A stretch of 64,000 nucleotides of DNA from Manihot esculenta (Eukaryota > Streptophyta > Magnoliopsida > Malpighiales > Euphorbiaceae): assembly GCF_001659605.2 (NCBI RefSeq), contig NC_035178.2:3687734-3751733 (forward strand). The letters are read 5' to 3'. Position numbers and translations under genes: made by a program. Position 1 is the stretch's first letter; each line of letters opens with the position of its first letter. Under the pieces are notes generated by a model, which saw nothing but the letters and a program-made list of their open reading frames with translations, ran no database searches and was not told the origin of the DNA. Of this stretch, positions 13,801 through 25,050 are shown piece by piece.

Positions 13801-14228
13801 TTTTTTTTTTTTAAAGAATTTAATACTATGTAATGAAATTAATTTCAAATTTATTAATTACAGGAGTTAATATTATACATCGAAAAATATCAAAATAGGA
13901 TATATTTAAGTTCAAAATCTTTTTGAGGATGTCAATAATATGAAAAATTATTAATATATAATAAGAAATAAATAATCCTCATATTCACATTATTGTATAA
14001 TAATAAAACTGTAAAAATTATTTTTAGAGGGCTAATTACTAAAATAAATATTTCCTTATATATATATATGTAAGAAGGGATTTTTAATAATAAAATAGTA
14101 GGACAACAATAAAAGAAGAATAACTTTATAAAAGATGCAACATCATACTGAGGCAGCGGTTTGTCTCTTAATTTGAATTCAAAGCAAAATGAAGCAACCC
14201 ACGAAGCTTCACAAAAGTAAAACCATGA

Positions 14229-14247
14229 GGGAGAGAGAGAGAGAGAG
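14229..14247. repeat. (GA)n microsatellite
   Basis: Short GA dinucleotide run in the distal upstream region of the MYB gene. Confidence 0.85.
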
Positions 14248-14881
14248 TGGTGCATTTTAATTTAAAAACTTTTAAATCATGCAAGTAAGACGGTGGAGTC
14301 GGTTTTGGCAGTTCAGAAAGAGGATGGGAGCGTGACCGGCACGTGGAGGTGTTGTGTGGTGAGTAGTAGTAGGCCGTTAAGAGGGTGGGTAATTCAGTGG
14401 GGCTCACTTAACAGCCTGGACTGACATAATTGTAGTACCGTTTTCCCCGATTCTGCTTCTCAACTTTTGTCGTTTTCTTTGCCAGCTCATCACCATCCGT
14501 GCGTCCTTTTCTCTCATCCCTCTTTTCATTTCTTTTTTTTATTATTAGTATTATTTAAATAAAAATCCCTCACGTAAATGCTCTCCAGCCTGGCTCGGTC
14601 AAAGTCATCCCCGCTCCCATCCACCTCCACCCGTACACTTGTTTTTGAACTTTGGATAAGAACCTCATTTTTCATAATTTATTTATGTATTTATTTATTA
14701 ATCTCCATGTTTTTGTTTGAATTTTGAAAACCAAATAACTAAAACTTAAAACCCAACCATGCCCTTTATAACTTCCAAAAACGGTCGTTTAACTTTTAAT
14801 TACCGATATTTTCTACATGAGTTGGCTTCCGTTCCATTCCTTTTTAAGTTTTAACCGCCTCACTTGGGTTAATTAATTGGA

Positions 14882-14887
14882 CACGTG
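14882..14887 (+). promoter_or_regulatory. G-box / ABRE-like CACGTG in the MYB promoter
   Basis: The palindrome CACGTG in the context ACACGTGCC lies about 470 bases upstream of the MYB start. bZIP and bHLH factors bind this motif, and ABA or osmotic induction is typical of subgroup 22 MYBs. The role here is inferred from the motif alone. Confidence 0.4.
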
Positions 14888-15161
14888 CCATGTCATTCAA
14901 TCAAGACCGTCCATCACTGGTAATGGCTTCCGTGATGCAGTGTGAACCTGACAAGTCGTATTGCAGAAAACTGCAGATAAAAATCCATTATTTTTTAGAG
15001 TGGGGAGCGAGTGATTATGCGTGTAAGCTGGAGGTACCATTAGTCGACGCGTGTCAATTTGACAGCTGTTTACTGGTAACTGTCTTGCCTGGAAGAATCC
15101 CCCACCATAACGGATAGACCGGTTACTATAACCGGCTTAACAAGTCATCCTTATCCCTTCC

Positions 15162-15171
15162 ATATATATAC
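15162..15171 (+). promoter_or_regulatory. TATA box of the MYB gene
   Basis: A CATATATATA tract lies about 190 bases upstream of the ATG and is followed by a pyrimidine-rich leader, as expected for a plant promoter with a 5' UTR of about 150 bases. Confidence 0.45.
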
Positions 15172-15356
15172 CAATCTCTACTCTAATCACTCCGTTCTTT
15201 AATAAAAACCGAAGGAGGCTTCCCTTCACCCCCGCCCCTACCACCACCATCAAGAAACTCTCCCCCACACAAAATAGCAAATTGATTTTCAGTTCCTATT
15301 TTATTTAGATTCAAATCTTTTTCCTTATTAATTTTGAATAGGGATACAATCCATCC

Positions 15357-16304
15357 ATGGCTTCTACGGCGAGAAAAGACGTTGATCGGATCAAAGGTCC
15401 ATGGAGTCCCGAAGAAGACGAGGCGTTACAGAGATTGGTCCAAAACTATGGCCCCAGAAACTGGTCTTTGATAAGCAAATCGATTCCTGGTCGATCTGGC
15501 AAGTCGTGCCGGTTACGATGGTGTAACCAGCTCTCCCCTGAGGTCGAGCACAGGCCCTTTTCTCCTGAAGAAGATGAGACCATTGTCAAGGCCCATGCTC
15601 GTTTTGGTAACAAGTGGGCCACCATAGCTCGCCTCCTCAATGGCCGCACCGATAACGCCATAAAAAACCACTGGAACTCCACCCTCAAGCGGAAATGCTC
15701 TTCCCTGAGTGACGATTTAAGCGACGATGGAAATGCCCAGCAACCTCTAAAAAGATCCGCCAGTGTTGGTGCGGGCACAAACATTTCGGGTCTTCAACTG
15801 AATCCGAACAGCCCATCCGGATCCGACGTCAGTGATTCAAGCCTGCCTGGCATGCCTTCTTCTCCAGTTTACAGACCCATTGCGAAAGCGGGCTCCCTTG
15901 TCTCTCCCGGCCTTTTAATAGATGCTGTCTCATCCACTACGGATCCGCCAACATCTTTGAGCCTCTCCCTTCCTGGATCCGATTCTTGCGAAGCCTCAAA
16001 TCCAATATCTATTTCCGGGTCAGGATCCGGATTCAATCAAGCAGTAAACCCGATACAAGATGTACATACACCGGTGGCACAGCCAGCTGCTGGGGCAGTG
16101 CAGCAAGCTCCAGCTGGACAATATAAGGGAATTGGGTATGAGAAGCAGTTTTTCAGTCCTGAGTTTTTGGCAGTGATGCAAGAAATGATACGGAAGGAAG
16201 TGAGAAATTATATGTCTGGTATTGAGCAGAATGGGCTGTGCTTGCAAACTGAAGCCATAAGAAATGCCGTTGTTAAGCGTATTGGGATTAGTAGAATCGA
16301 GTAG
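15357..16304 (+). CDS. R2R3-MYB transcription factor, subgroup 22 (MYB44/70/73/77-like)
   Basis: Nuclear DNA-binding regulator of ABA, auxin and stress responses; Arabidopsis relatives act as activators or repressors. The protein is 315 residues from a single exon, and subgroup 22 genes are intronless. R2 spans about residues 11-61 with Trp16, Trp36 and Trp55. R3 spans about 63-112 with Phe68 in place of the first Trp (normal in plants), Trp87 and Trp106. Subgroup features downstream are [12 protein letters not shown] (about 152-164), the EAR-type repression motif LSLSL (201-205), and a C-terminal block around [21 protein letters not shown]. The ATG is preceded by CATCC and is the only start that includes the full MYB domain. 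No defect is visible. Position relative to the PIP and CYP81 genes favours a MYB73/MYB70 orthologue, but sequence alone does not separate the four paralogues. Confidence 0.93.
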   Translation: MASTARKDVDRIKGPWSPEEDEALQRLVQNYGPRNWSLISKSIPGRSGKSCRLRWCNQLSPEVEHRPFSPEEDETIVKAHARFGNKWATIARLLNGRTDNAIKNHWNSTLKRKCSSLSDDLSDDGNAQQPLKRSASVGAGTNISGLQLNPNSPSGSDVSDSSLPGMPSSPVYRPIAKAGSLVSPGLLIDAVSSTTDPPTSLSLSLPGSDSCEASNPISISGSGSGFNQAVNPIQDVHTPVAQPAAGAVQQAPAGQYKGIGYEKQFFSPEFLAVMQEMIRKEVRNYMSGIEQNGLCLQTEAIRNAVVKRIGISRIE

Positions 16305-16372
16305 ACAAACAGAGTAGTGTCTAGTGATCAATCAAAGATTATCCAGCTGAGCCGACTCAGCAAGAATCGGAT

Positions 16373-16392
16373 AGAGAGAGAGAGAGAGAGAG
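16373..16392. repeat. (GA)n microsatellite in the MYB 3' UTR
   Basis: About ten GA units roughly 70 bases after the MYB stop codon, so probably transcribed. Confidence 0.85.
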
Positions 16393-19057
16393 GATTAAAA
16401 AAAAAAAAGAAGGAAGATCTGGAAGGGGAAAACGATCTTTGTTTACTTAAGTTGCTTTAATCGTTTCTTTATACAGAAGTAATAATTTTGGTAGTGTACA
16501 GAAGAAAAAATTGGTATCTTAGAGTGCTCTGTTTATGGCAGAAGCAGAGGATGTATGATAAGGGAATGGTGGAGGAAAAGAGAAATTCTTGAATATGAAC
16601 TTCAAAAAAGGAGAGAAAAATCTATCAATGTTTTTAATATACATTATTTCTTTCTCCTTTTATGACCCTAGATATTTAAGGAATTTTTTTTTTTTTCCAA
16701 ACAAAAAAAATCAAAGGCAAGGATTCTTATTATTTCGAAAAGGGCTCATATGCCCATAAACACAGCCTAAATACAAAATGTCCACAGCTCAAAGCAATAG
16801 AAACTCTAAACTCCAGTTAGAGATGGATGTGCCACATAACGTCAGTGGGGAGGCTTCCAAGCCGCCGAACTACAGAATGAAGGCAGCTGAAAACTTCAAC
16901 AACCTTTCGCATGAATAATTTTAGGAAACAACAGGTCTTAAATGAATAATTTTAGGTATTGTCTAGTTAGGTAACGTGTTAACTTTAAATTAAATGAGTA
17001 TATATACTCTGTTACATAGAAAAAATTCATATGGAGTGGGTATTGCAAAATTTGAGGCATGTGCCAAAAAAACTGATGATGTAACTTGGAAGTTTCCTTT
17101 CGGACTGTTTCAGCGTCTGAACCATACCGTTCTCCATATGGTCCCAACTGCTTCTTTTCCGTTCCGACAAGGGATAAGGTGATGGCCAGTTATTTTAGAT
17201 CAAAACAGTTATACGGGACTATAATTGTGTTGATGATGGTAATTATGCCAAAGATTATAAATCCATAAAAAATCATTTCGAATTATTCATTTGAAAATAC
17301 TTTATAATACAATAAATATTTACTCCGATATTGTAGATAAAATAGATAATATAGTTAATTACAATTTCATGCACAGTTCCAAGAGGATTACACTTTATTT
17401 GATTAGGGTTAAGTTAACTCATTAATTTTAAAAACTCCCAAAATTGATATATATAACTTATTTAGTTAACTTTTTTTTTTTTCAATTTTCTATAAATTTA
17501 AAAAACTATAATTCCGTTTCAAGGCAAATAACTTTGCACCATATATATATGTATATATATAGTGAAAAGGTTTATTTGGTTAATTTATTTTAAACAATTT
17601 GAATGATTTAATTAAATTTCTTAGAAAATAAAATTGATATTTGAAGGGCAATTTGGCTTGGAGAAGAAAAGGAAATGATAAAAAGACAAAAGAAGTGTGA
17701 CAACCCTAGGAAGGACAGCTGGGAGAGACTATAAATACGAGAGTGGTGGCCCTATTCAGCCTAGCCTACTCCACTCTTTTACTTTTTATTGATTGCGTTG
17801 CCTTTAAATGTTTGCATATATATTAGCCATTTTTTGTCAAGCATTAATTTCACCTATATTCACGTAAATGGGACCCAAAAAACTTAAAAAAAAAAACAAA
17901 AAGAGCAAAGCTCAAAAGTTATCCGGTGCTAACATGGAACGTCCAACAACATCTTTAACAAGTAATGGAATAAGATCTATCAGCGGAATGCTCAGCGCCT
18001 GCAATCTTGGAGCACTTGTAAATTCTACAGAGGCCAGCCCACTGATTAACTTTCCTTGTAATATGCGTGGATTTAAGATAAAAATGCATTTAAAACATAT
18101 TGAACTTGGATTAAAATTTCATTTTATCCCTATATTTATATTTATCGGAGAACTTAAAATTGATCATATTTTCAATTCTTTTTTTATCTAAATTAGTTTA
18201 AAAAATTTCAAATTAACCAAAAATTAAAGACTTTCTTAACTTTTGATATAAGTCAATAAATAAAAAATACTGGACAAAAAAGTTTCATTTTTTAAATTAA
18301 ATTGAACCTAAATTGAAACTTTCAGTAGATAAAAAAGTTAAAATGGGTGGAATTTAACTTTTCCAACAAGTACAGGTGGGAAATTGAGCATTTAGCGGAT
18401 GAAACTCTGGCAACACCTAAACAGAAATGTGATGCACACTTCAGCATGATTGCCAGAAGCAAGCCCAGCCCAGCTAGCTAGCTGCTTCGCCAATTGGTTC
18501 TGGTCCAAACACTGTAACTTGTATTGCCAGAATCATGGCCTCTCCTGGGCTTCTGGCCTCCGATGGGAATGTATACATGATATACAACTATAAAATAGAA
18601 ATGGAATTGTAATTGAATTTTGCAGTTACAAAATCAAATATCTTCTTAGCTTAGAAGCATTTCAACTACTCAGCCATGGGCGAATTAACATTGAGGGCAA
18701 CTGGTCACTTGCCCTACTTTCTCAATAAAATTTCGATAAGGACATTTTTCTAAATTTTCTTTTTACCCGTATTCAAAAAGAGAATCTCAGCTATTATCTT
18801 TCACAGTAACTTTTTTCAAGTAGTTTTCTTACTCAAATAATATTTTAATTACTACACTATAATTTTATAACTAATTTCATGATTGTTTTATAATAAAATT
18901 CTCTCCCAATTTTCAAATTATATCCAAATAATTACATCCAAACAAATTACTCAAATTACATCCAAACATTTACTCAAATTATATCCAAATCAATAAAATT
19001 CTTTAGATTGATTTAATTTATCATGGATCAAATTAGTTTTAAGGGATAAATATGTGA

Positions 19058-19100
19058 ATTTTATTTTATTTTATTTTATTTTATTTTATTTTATTTTATA
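19058..19100. repeat. (TTTTA)n microsatellite
   Basis: About eight uninterrupted pentanucleotide units in AT-rich intergenic DNA. Confidence 0.92.
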
Positions 19101-20184
19101 GAAATCCACTTGTACTTTATAAATTCATAGTGGAATACAATGATTGGCATTATTGTTTAATCGAAAAATTTATTAAACTGAATTAATTTAAAATTATAAT
19201 TTATTTGATTTTTAATTTTAAAAATTTTAGTTATTTTAATTCGATTTAATTTTATTTAATAAATATTTAAAAAATTGAACCGACTCAATTAATTATAATA
19301 ATATATTATTTTTGATAATATAGAAAAATTTCTATTTAAAAAAGAAGATAATAGAGAGAAATTAGTTGAAATATTTCAATTAAATTTTAGAATATTAAAA
19401 ATAAAAAATTTATTAAAAGGTTTAAAAAATCAAATTGAATTGAATCAAATCAAATCGATTTGATTTAGTTTAATTTCTACTCAAAATCAATTTAATTATT
19501 CGATTTTAATTTTTTAAAACTATAATTTTAATTTTTAAAATTAAAAATCTAAATATGTGAAGTTCATATTCTGCATCGTTGAATATAAAAAAAAAAAATA
19601 ATGAATTTATATAAAAGTTATTGAATAATTTAGATGAATTATTTTAGATAGTTTAAAAAATTATTTAGGTTAATTTATTTTTAAAAGAAATAAATTCGTA
19701 CCATGAGTATGGCCGTTAGGAACTTAATTGAGCATTTATTGAAGTACTCTATTATAAATCTAAAGTCACCCTATGTAAGCTCTACTTTTTTATTAATATA
19801 TTTTATTTGTCAATTATTTCCTATATGATTATGGATTTAATAAGTATTAAATTAAAATTTATGTAAAAAGTAATTAAAGTGTACATAACAAATATACATA
19901 TAAATATTAATTTAATGATTATTAAATTTAATTTTGTATGAATTCAAGCTTTCTACTCCTTTAATAAATTTTATTATTTTAAAATTATTCTAAACATTTG
20001 AATTTTTATTATAAAAAGGAAAAGCATTCATAAAACCAATCATTTAATGTACATCTGAGATACATTGGCCACTGTTGCTTCATATACAGATACTGCATCA
20101 TCCAGGCAAAAGAGACGGCAAACTATGTTTAAGATAGGCCGACACTAGAGAAACTAGCAGAAGGAAGGCCTTCGTAATTACAAG

Positions 20185-22614
20185 CTAAGGATGATTTTCA
20201 TCACGCAAAAGCATCTCAACTACTTGGCCCATGGTGGGTCTTGCATCTCTGTCTTCCTCCACGCACTGCAGAGCTACTTCAGCTAGAATTTCTAATTTAT
20301 CCATCTCATAATCATTTCCCATTACGGGATCTATTATCTCTCTAACCCAATGTCCTTTTGCAGCAGTTCCAGATTTTTTCTCCCTCACCCATGATACTAA
20401 TGTCTTTTGTTCTAAGTTCTGGCCATCGTCAACATGTTGAACATCCGTTGCTGGGCTCTTTCCTGTAACCATTTCCAGAACAACAATCCCATAGCTATAG
20501 ACATCCACTTTAGAGGTGATGGGCAGATTGAAAATCCACTCAGGGGCCATGTAACCTCTCGTTCCTCTCAATTTTGAGAATCCTGATGAATTCTCACTTT
20601 TAACTCTGCTCAACAACCGAGATAGACCGAAGTCTGACACCTTTGGCTGGTAATCAGAGCCCAAAAGAATGTTTTGTGGCTTTACATCACAGTGCAGTAC
20701 CCACTCTAAGCATTCTTCATGCAAATAAGCCAATCCTTTAGCAGTGCTTACGGCAATTTCAAATATCTTCTTCCAATCAAGTGCTTTGGTAGAGAGATTT
20801 TCTGCCAAGGATCCATGCTCCATATACTCGTAAACCAAAAGCCTATGCTTCCCGTCGGCACAATATCCCCACAAGTCTATTAGGTTCATGTGATTAAGCT
20901 TCCCAATGGTGCTTACTTCTGCTAGAAATTCAGCTTCTCCTTGGTGAGCTTCATTTAATCGCTTAATTGCTGCAACTCGATTATCGGATAATTTGCCTTT
21001 ATACACGATTCCTCCTGCTCCTCTTCCAATTTCTTCTTTGAAATTTCGCGTTGCCTTCTTCATTTCTGCATAGCTAAACCTTTTGAAACCAGTCGCAGCT
21101 TGAATGTAGCCTTGCGAGAATGCGCCTCTGTTCTGCGGGTTTTTTAGCAACAAAGCCCACACCAAAATTACGCCAAAAATCTCGAAAAATCCAGCTCCAA
21201 TTGTAAACCAAAGCAAGAACTTCACAGACCAAACCCCATGATTTATCACATACTTTCTTCCCAGCTCGATAGCATTTTGGGTACTGTTACTACAAGTATC
21301 CCAGCTGAATTCGTCAACGGTCCAGTCGCCGGAGAGCTGTCTTTCCTTAGGCACTCTCAAATATAGATCTCCTTGAAAGTTGGGCGAACGCTGTCCATTT
21401 AGCAACAGCGTCTTGGCGAAACAATATGGAACATCACTAGGATGGTCGTGCTTGATAAATTTAAATTGGAAACCTTTGCAATCGCATCTCTGCAAGCATT
21501 TGTTTTTACAATCGTCGAAGGTTGTATTAGGATAGAAACCAAAATCATACCCATAAAATTCAACATGACGGAGTTTAAGGAAAGTAGCCTCGCTACTGGA
21601 ACATGAGAGGCTAAAATCTCGTTCACAACCATAAGACCAGTCCGAATGGTTTGCCATTTTATGCCCTGGAATGCAAGAACACGTCCTACCAAAACGATGA
21701 TCATGGGAACAAACACTATTGGGTCCGCAGATTCCATGAACAGTGCATGGCTGAGAAGTGAGCTGCCATGAAACAACCCAAGATCCATTTTCCTCTTCTC
21801 GACTGTACAAGCGAAAATTACCGTCGAAATCAAGCTTAAGCCTTCTCTGGAGCTTCTTTCCGTAATCAGCAGAGAAAAAAGTGAAATTATCAGTAGAAGA
21901 AAATTGACCCAATGCATCGAGTATGGCAATTCTACTGCTGTTGTACGTAGACCTCTGCTCTTCCCAGGGCAAAGACCCAGGATCCGGCCAAAAAACGCTT
22001 GATATCTCAGGCCCATCATAAAGAAGACGGAGAACATTATCGTTGTCGAAATAAAACTTGTAGAACCCAGTAGACAAGTTCCAACCGCTTCTTGAAGAAA
22101 CAAGCTGAGTGTTTTTGGTGAAGTTTTGTTCTGGAAGCAGAGTATCAGTAGGTGAATCAAAGCTTTGCCATGAAATCTTACCTTTCAAGTCATGTAGAAC
22201 AAGATTGCCAGTGTCGTATAGGCTCAACTGCAATGAAGAGAGCGAAGCAGTATTGGTGACGATCCAAACGGGTGATCGACCAGCATCAGTGAGGACAAGA
22301 TTACCATTTTTTAGAAGGGAGAGCTTTGAACGTCTTCCATTAACTGGGACGTCACGGTTCGCCATCCAAATTAGAGTACAATCACTATTCCTATAGCACG
22401 AAGGTTGGGTGAACCATATGGCAAAGCAGTAAGCATTTTTTCCAACAGGATAAAAGCCGGCAGAGAATTTTCCTTGTGGTGAAATCAACAAGTGATCTGA
22501 ATCCTCCACAGAGAGGGACGAGCCTATGCTCAAAGTGTTTTGAGATGTTGGTGAACATGGAAGTGGAGGAGACATAGTCAGCATCAGAAGAAGCAAGGAT
22601 AAAATGGAAACCAT
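20185..22614 (-). CDS. G-type lectin S-domain receptor kinase (ZmPK1-like), copy 1
   Basis: Plasma-membrane receptor-like Ser/Thr kinase. The first ATG is at 22614 and gives 809 residues from one exon; the frame extends two codons further only from a TTG. Order: signal peptide (about 1-22), bulb-type mannose-binding lectin domain (about 28-150, with SAGFYPVG and WMANRD), a middle region with WQSFDSPTDTLLP, EGF-like Cys cluster (about 290-330), PAN/apple domain (about 338-420), membrane helix (about 464-490), then kinase (about 527-805). The kinase has the P-loop GRGAGGIVYKG, VAAIKRL with the catalytic Lys, HCDVKPQNILL and SDFGLSRL. Cys replaces Arg before the catalytic Asp, so it is a non-RD kinase, a class common among immune receptors. 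All invariant catalytic residues are present. It is paralogous to the gene at 34820-37234 on the same strand. Confidence 0.95.
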   Translation of the reverse strand: MVSILSLLLLMLTMSPPLPCSPTSQNTLSIGSSLSVEDSDHLLISPQGKFSAGFYPVGKNAYCFAIWFTQPSCYRNSDCTLIWMANRDVPVNGRRSKLSLLKNGNLVLTDAGRSPVWIVTNTASLSSLQLSLYDTGNLVLHDLKGKISWQSFDSPTDTLLPEQNFTKNTQLVSSRSGWNLSTGFYKFYFDNDNVLRLLYDGPEISSVFWPDPGSLPWEEQRSTYNSSRIAILDALGQFSSTDNFTFFSADYGKKLQRRLKLDFDGNFRLYSREEENGSWVVSWQLTSQPCTVHGICGPNSVCSHDHRFGRTCSCIPGHKMANHSDWSYGCERDFSLSCSSSEATFLKLRHVEFYGYDFGFYPNTTFDDCKNKCLQRCDCKGFQFKFIKHDHPSDVPYCFAKTLLLNGQRSPNFQGDLYLRVPKERQLSGDWTVDEFSWDTCSNSTQNAIELGRKYVINHGVWSVKFLLWFTIGAGFFEIFGVILVWALLLKNPQNRGAFSQGYIQAATGFKRFSYAEMKKATRNFKEEIGRGAGGIVYKGKLSDNRVAAIKRLNEAHQGEAEFLAEVSTIGKLNHMNLIDLWGYCADGKHRLLVYEYMEHGSLAENLSTKALDWKKIFEIAVSTAKGLAYLHEECLEWVLHCDVKPQNILLGSDYQPKVSDFGLSRLLSRVKSENSSGFSKLRGTRGYMAPEWIFNLPITSKVDVYSYGIVVLEMVTGKSPATDVQHVDDGQNLEQKTLVSWVREKKSGTAAKGHWVREIIDPVMGNDYEMDKLEILAEVALQCVEEDRDARPTMGQVVEMLLRDENHP

Positions 22615-25050
22615 TTGCAACTCTTCAAAGCTCAGAGCCTCAAACAGAGACTTTATGAATGGTCGGCTATGAGCACTGCAGAATTTAGATCCAACTTACA
22701 CATACTTATGCAAACATTGATATACGGATACAAGACACAATACATATGACCAGAGGAACTATTAAATACACAAGTCTTCGTATATTTATATATTAAATTT
22801 ATAATATTATACATTTTCTCCCAATTATAATATTTTTTTATATATATATGTTAAAAAATATATTTTTATTAATTTTTTAATTATATTCATATCAAATTTA
22901 TTTTTTAAAAATAAAATAAAATAATAATAATTAATTTCTATATTATTATAGTTTTTTTTAAAAATAATTTTAGAAAATTAAAATAAAAAGATAAAACGGA
23001 AAAAGTAATATAACCACTGTTATAAAAAAGTAATTAAAATATAATTTGCTTTATTTTTTATGCTACCCTTAATTTCCTATCTCTATTTTTTTTTCTCGAA
23101 ACAAAACAACGGTAAAAAGTTTGTACTAAAATAAATAAATGAAACTCTATTTATCTTTTCTTTATTTTTTAATTCTCAGTTTCTTTCTTTACTTGTTTTT
23201 TTAACTCTTAAGAGATTTTTTCCCAAAATAAATAAATAATCAAACATAGTTAGGAATGAAAAATTATGAATGCTTTCGGATAAAAGAATTTAATTTAATT
23301 AATTCTAACAAGATAAATTTAGATGATATATATATTATTTTATAAAATTAATAAGTGAATTAATAAATTTTTTCATAAGTAAATTTATTATTAATTGATG
23401 ATTTTTCCACATTTTCACCCGTGGAAAAATTTATATCACGTCGTGTTCAACCTCAAATCTGTGGCGACTCACGAGAAAGAAAATATCCATTAAGAGTCTC
23501 TCCTGGTCTTTCTCCCTTGGAATTTTTCCACCTCCTCCCCTCTCTTAATTTTTTCTTTATTAATTTAAATCAATGCAGTCGCATGTAATTTTCTTTTACT
23601 GATCATTAACCTTAAAAATAATTTAAAATTATATTTATTACACATTGTATATTAGTGATTGGAGTCCAAGTACTTATAAATAAGCAATTACCCTGCTTTT
23701 GGGTAAAAAAATTTAAAATTAGCAATTTAAATTTCATAAAACTATAGTTTTTTTTCCAACTAATTCGAGTTATTATTTTATATTAACTAGACTGATAAAT
23801 GTAAAGAACATTTTATTTAAGGGTGAATTTTCATTAATTTTATAAAATAATGTTGTTTGAAATACATTCTGAGAAAACAATTTTAAGTGATATAATTTTA
23901 TAAATAATTAAATAATCCATTCATCTCTAAATTAAAGTATTCATTTTAAAACAATTTCTGAAATTATAAATTCAAAAGCTGAAATTTAATTAAATGTTAA
24001 TCAGTAGCTTTTTTTTTTGTTTTACAAAAATCCATCAATCTTATTTAAAAAAATCCATTAATTTTTGTAAATGGATAAATATTCAATTTCACTTTTTTTT
24101 TTATTTACGGTAAAATTTTAATTTAGTTTATTTTCATAGCTCAAAAAATTCAATTTAAACTTAATTTAGTCTAAAATTAAAAATTTATACTCTACATTGA
24201 TTTATTGACTCAAATTAAAAAAAAAAAACTAATTTCATAATTTTTAAATTTAATTTTTTTATTAAGTTCAAAAGTGGAAAAGGTCTATTTATAGATTTTA
24301 TTGAATTTTGAGCTAAATTAAGATTAAATTGCAAGTTTGAAATTAATTTTTAAAAAAAAGTTAAAAATAAACTACATTAAACTTTCTTAATGCATAAATG
24401 AAATTTGATCCGCATGTTAAATATTGAATTTTAAAAGTCTGTTTAATATTTAGTTTGATGCTCATAAAAAAAAGATGAAGCAATTTTAAAGAAAAATTAT
24501 TTTATTATTTTTATTTTGATTTTTGATATTTTATGTCTAAATTATATTAAAAATAAATTTAAATTACTTTTTAATAAAATATTTTTCTCGTCAATAATTT
24601 TAATAGTAATGCGAAATAGTCACAAGTTGTTTTCGGATGGAGAGGGGTTCCTCTTTTCCTTGAGCACATGTATGGTGGGTCCATCTTGTGTTGCCCACTA
24701 CAAAGACAAAACCCTCAATGGTCAACAAGTCAACACGCAACAGGACGCGGACAAATTTACCTCATGAAAAAGCCACTGATGTTTTCTTCCTTTTTTAATT
24801 TTAACTGGGGAAATTTTAGTCGGCTATTTTGAAATTATTATAACTAAATATTTAATTTTTTATTTTACTGAAAATAACTTGAATTTGTATTTTTTTTAAA
24901 TAAATTTTTTTAAAAAAATATAAAATTAGTTTTATAAAAATGATATAATTTTCTTTTATTAAAAAAGTACTTTGTAATATTTTGAATGAAAATAATAATA
25001 ATAATAATTAAAATCTTACTGTTTTACAGTAGTGTTATAAAAAACAAAAA
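22615..25050. other. Intergenic, very AT-rich
   Basis: No coding potential beyond chance. Two islands of more complex sequence (about 23400-23520 and 24600-24770) look promoter-like but lead into no gene I can recognise. Confidence 0.5.

Larger units (their letters stand above)
7047..15356. other. Gene-poor region of about 8.3 kb
   Basis: No convincing coding region on either strand. The frames at 7791-8120, 11157-11396 and 11529-11765 match no family I know and lack plausible gene context. The region holds simple repeats (listed separately), a C homopolymer at about 8890-8900, a pair of related segments (about 9157-9211 and 9278-9330) and long A/T tracts. The last 500 bases are the MYB promoter. 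Confidence 0.55.
16305..20184. other. Intergenic region after the MYB gene
   Basis: Begins with the MYB 3' UTR, which has a GA repeat at 16373-16392. The stretch 17700-18190 contains a TATA-like CTATAAATA (about 17729) and a 107-codon frame starting at 17868 with a Lys-rich N-terminus and no known domain; I do not count it as a gene. The remainder is A/T-rich, with a pentanucleotide repeat at 19058-19100. Confidence 0.5.

Noticed and set aside
15446..15784. Minus-strand 112-codon frame opposite the MYB gene
   Set aside because: Antisense shadow of the GC-rich MYB-domain coding sequence.
21399..22160. Long second frame (253 codons) inside receptor kinase 1
   Set aside because: It is an overlapping frame of the kinase gene with no known domain; the kinase frame is clearly the real one.
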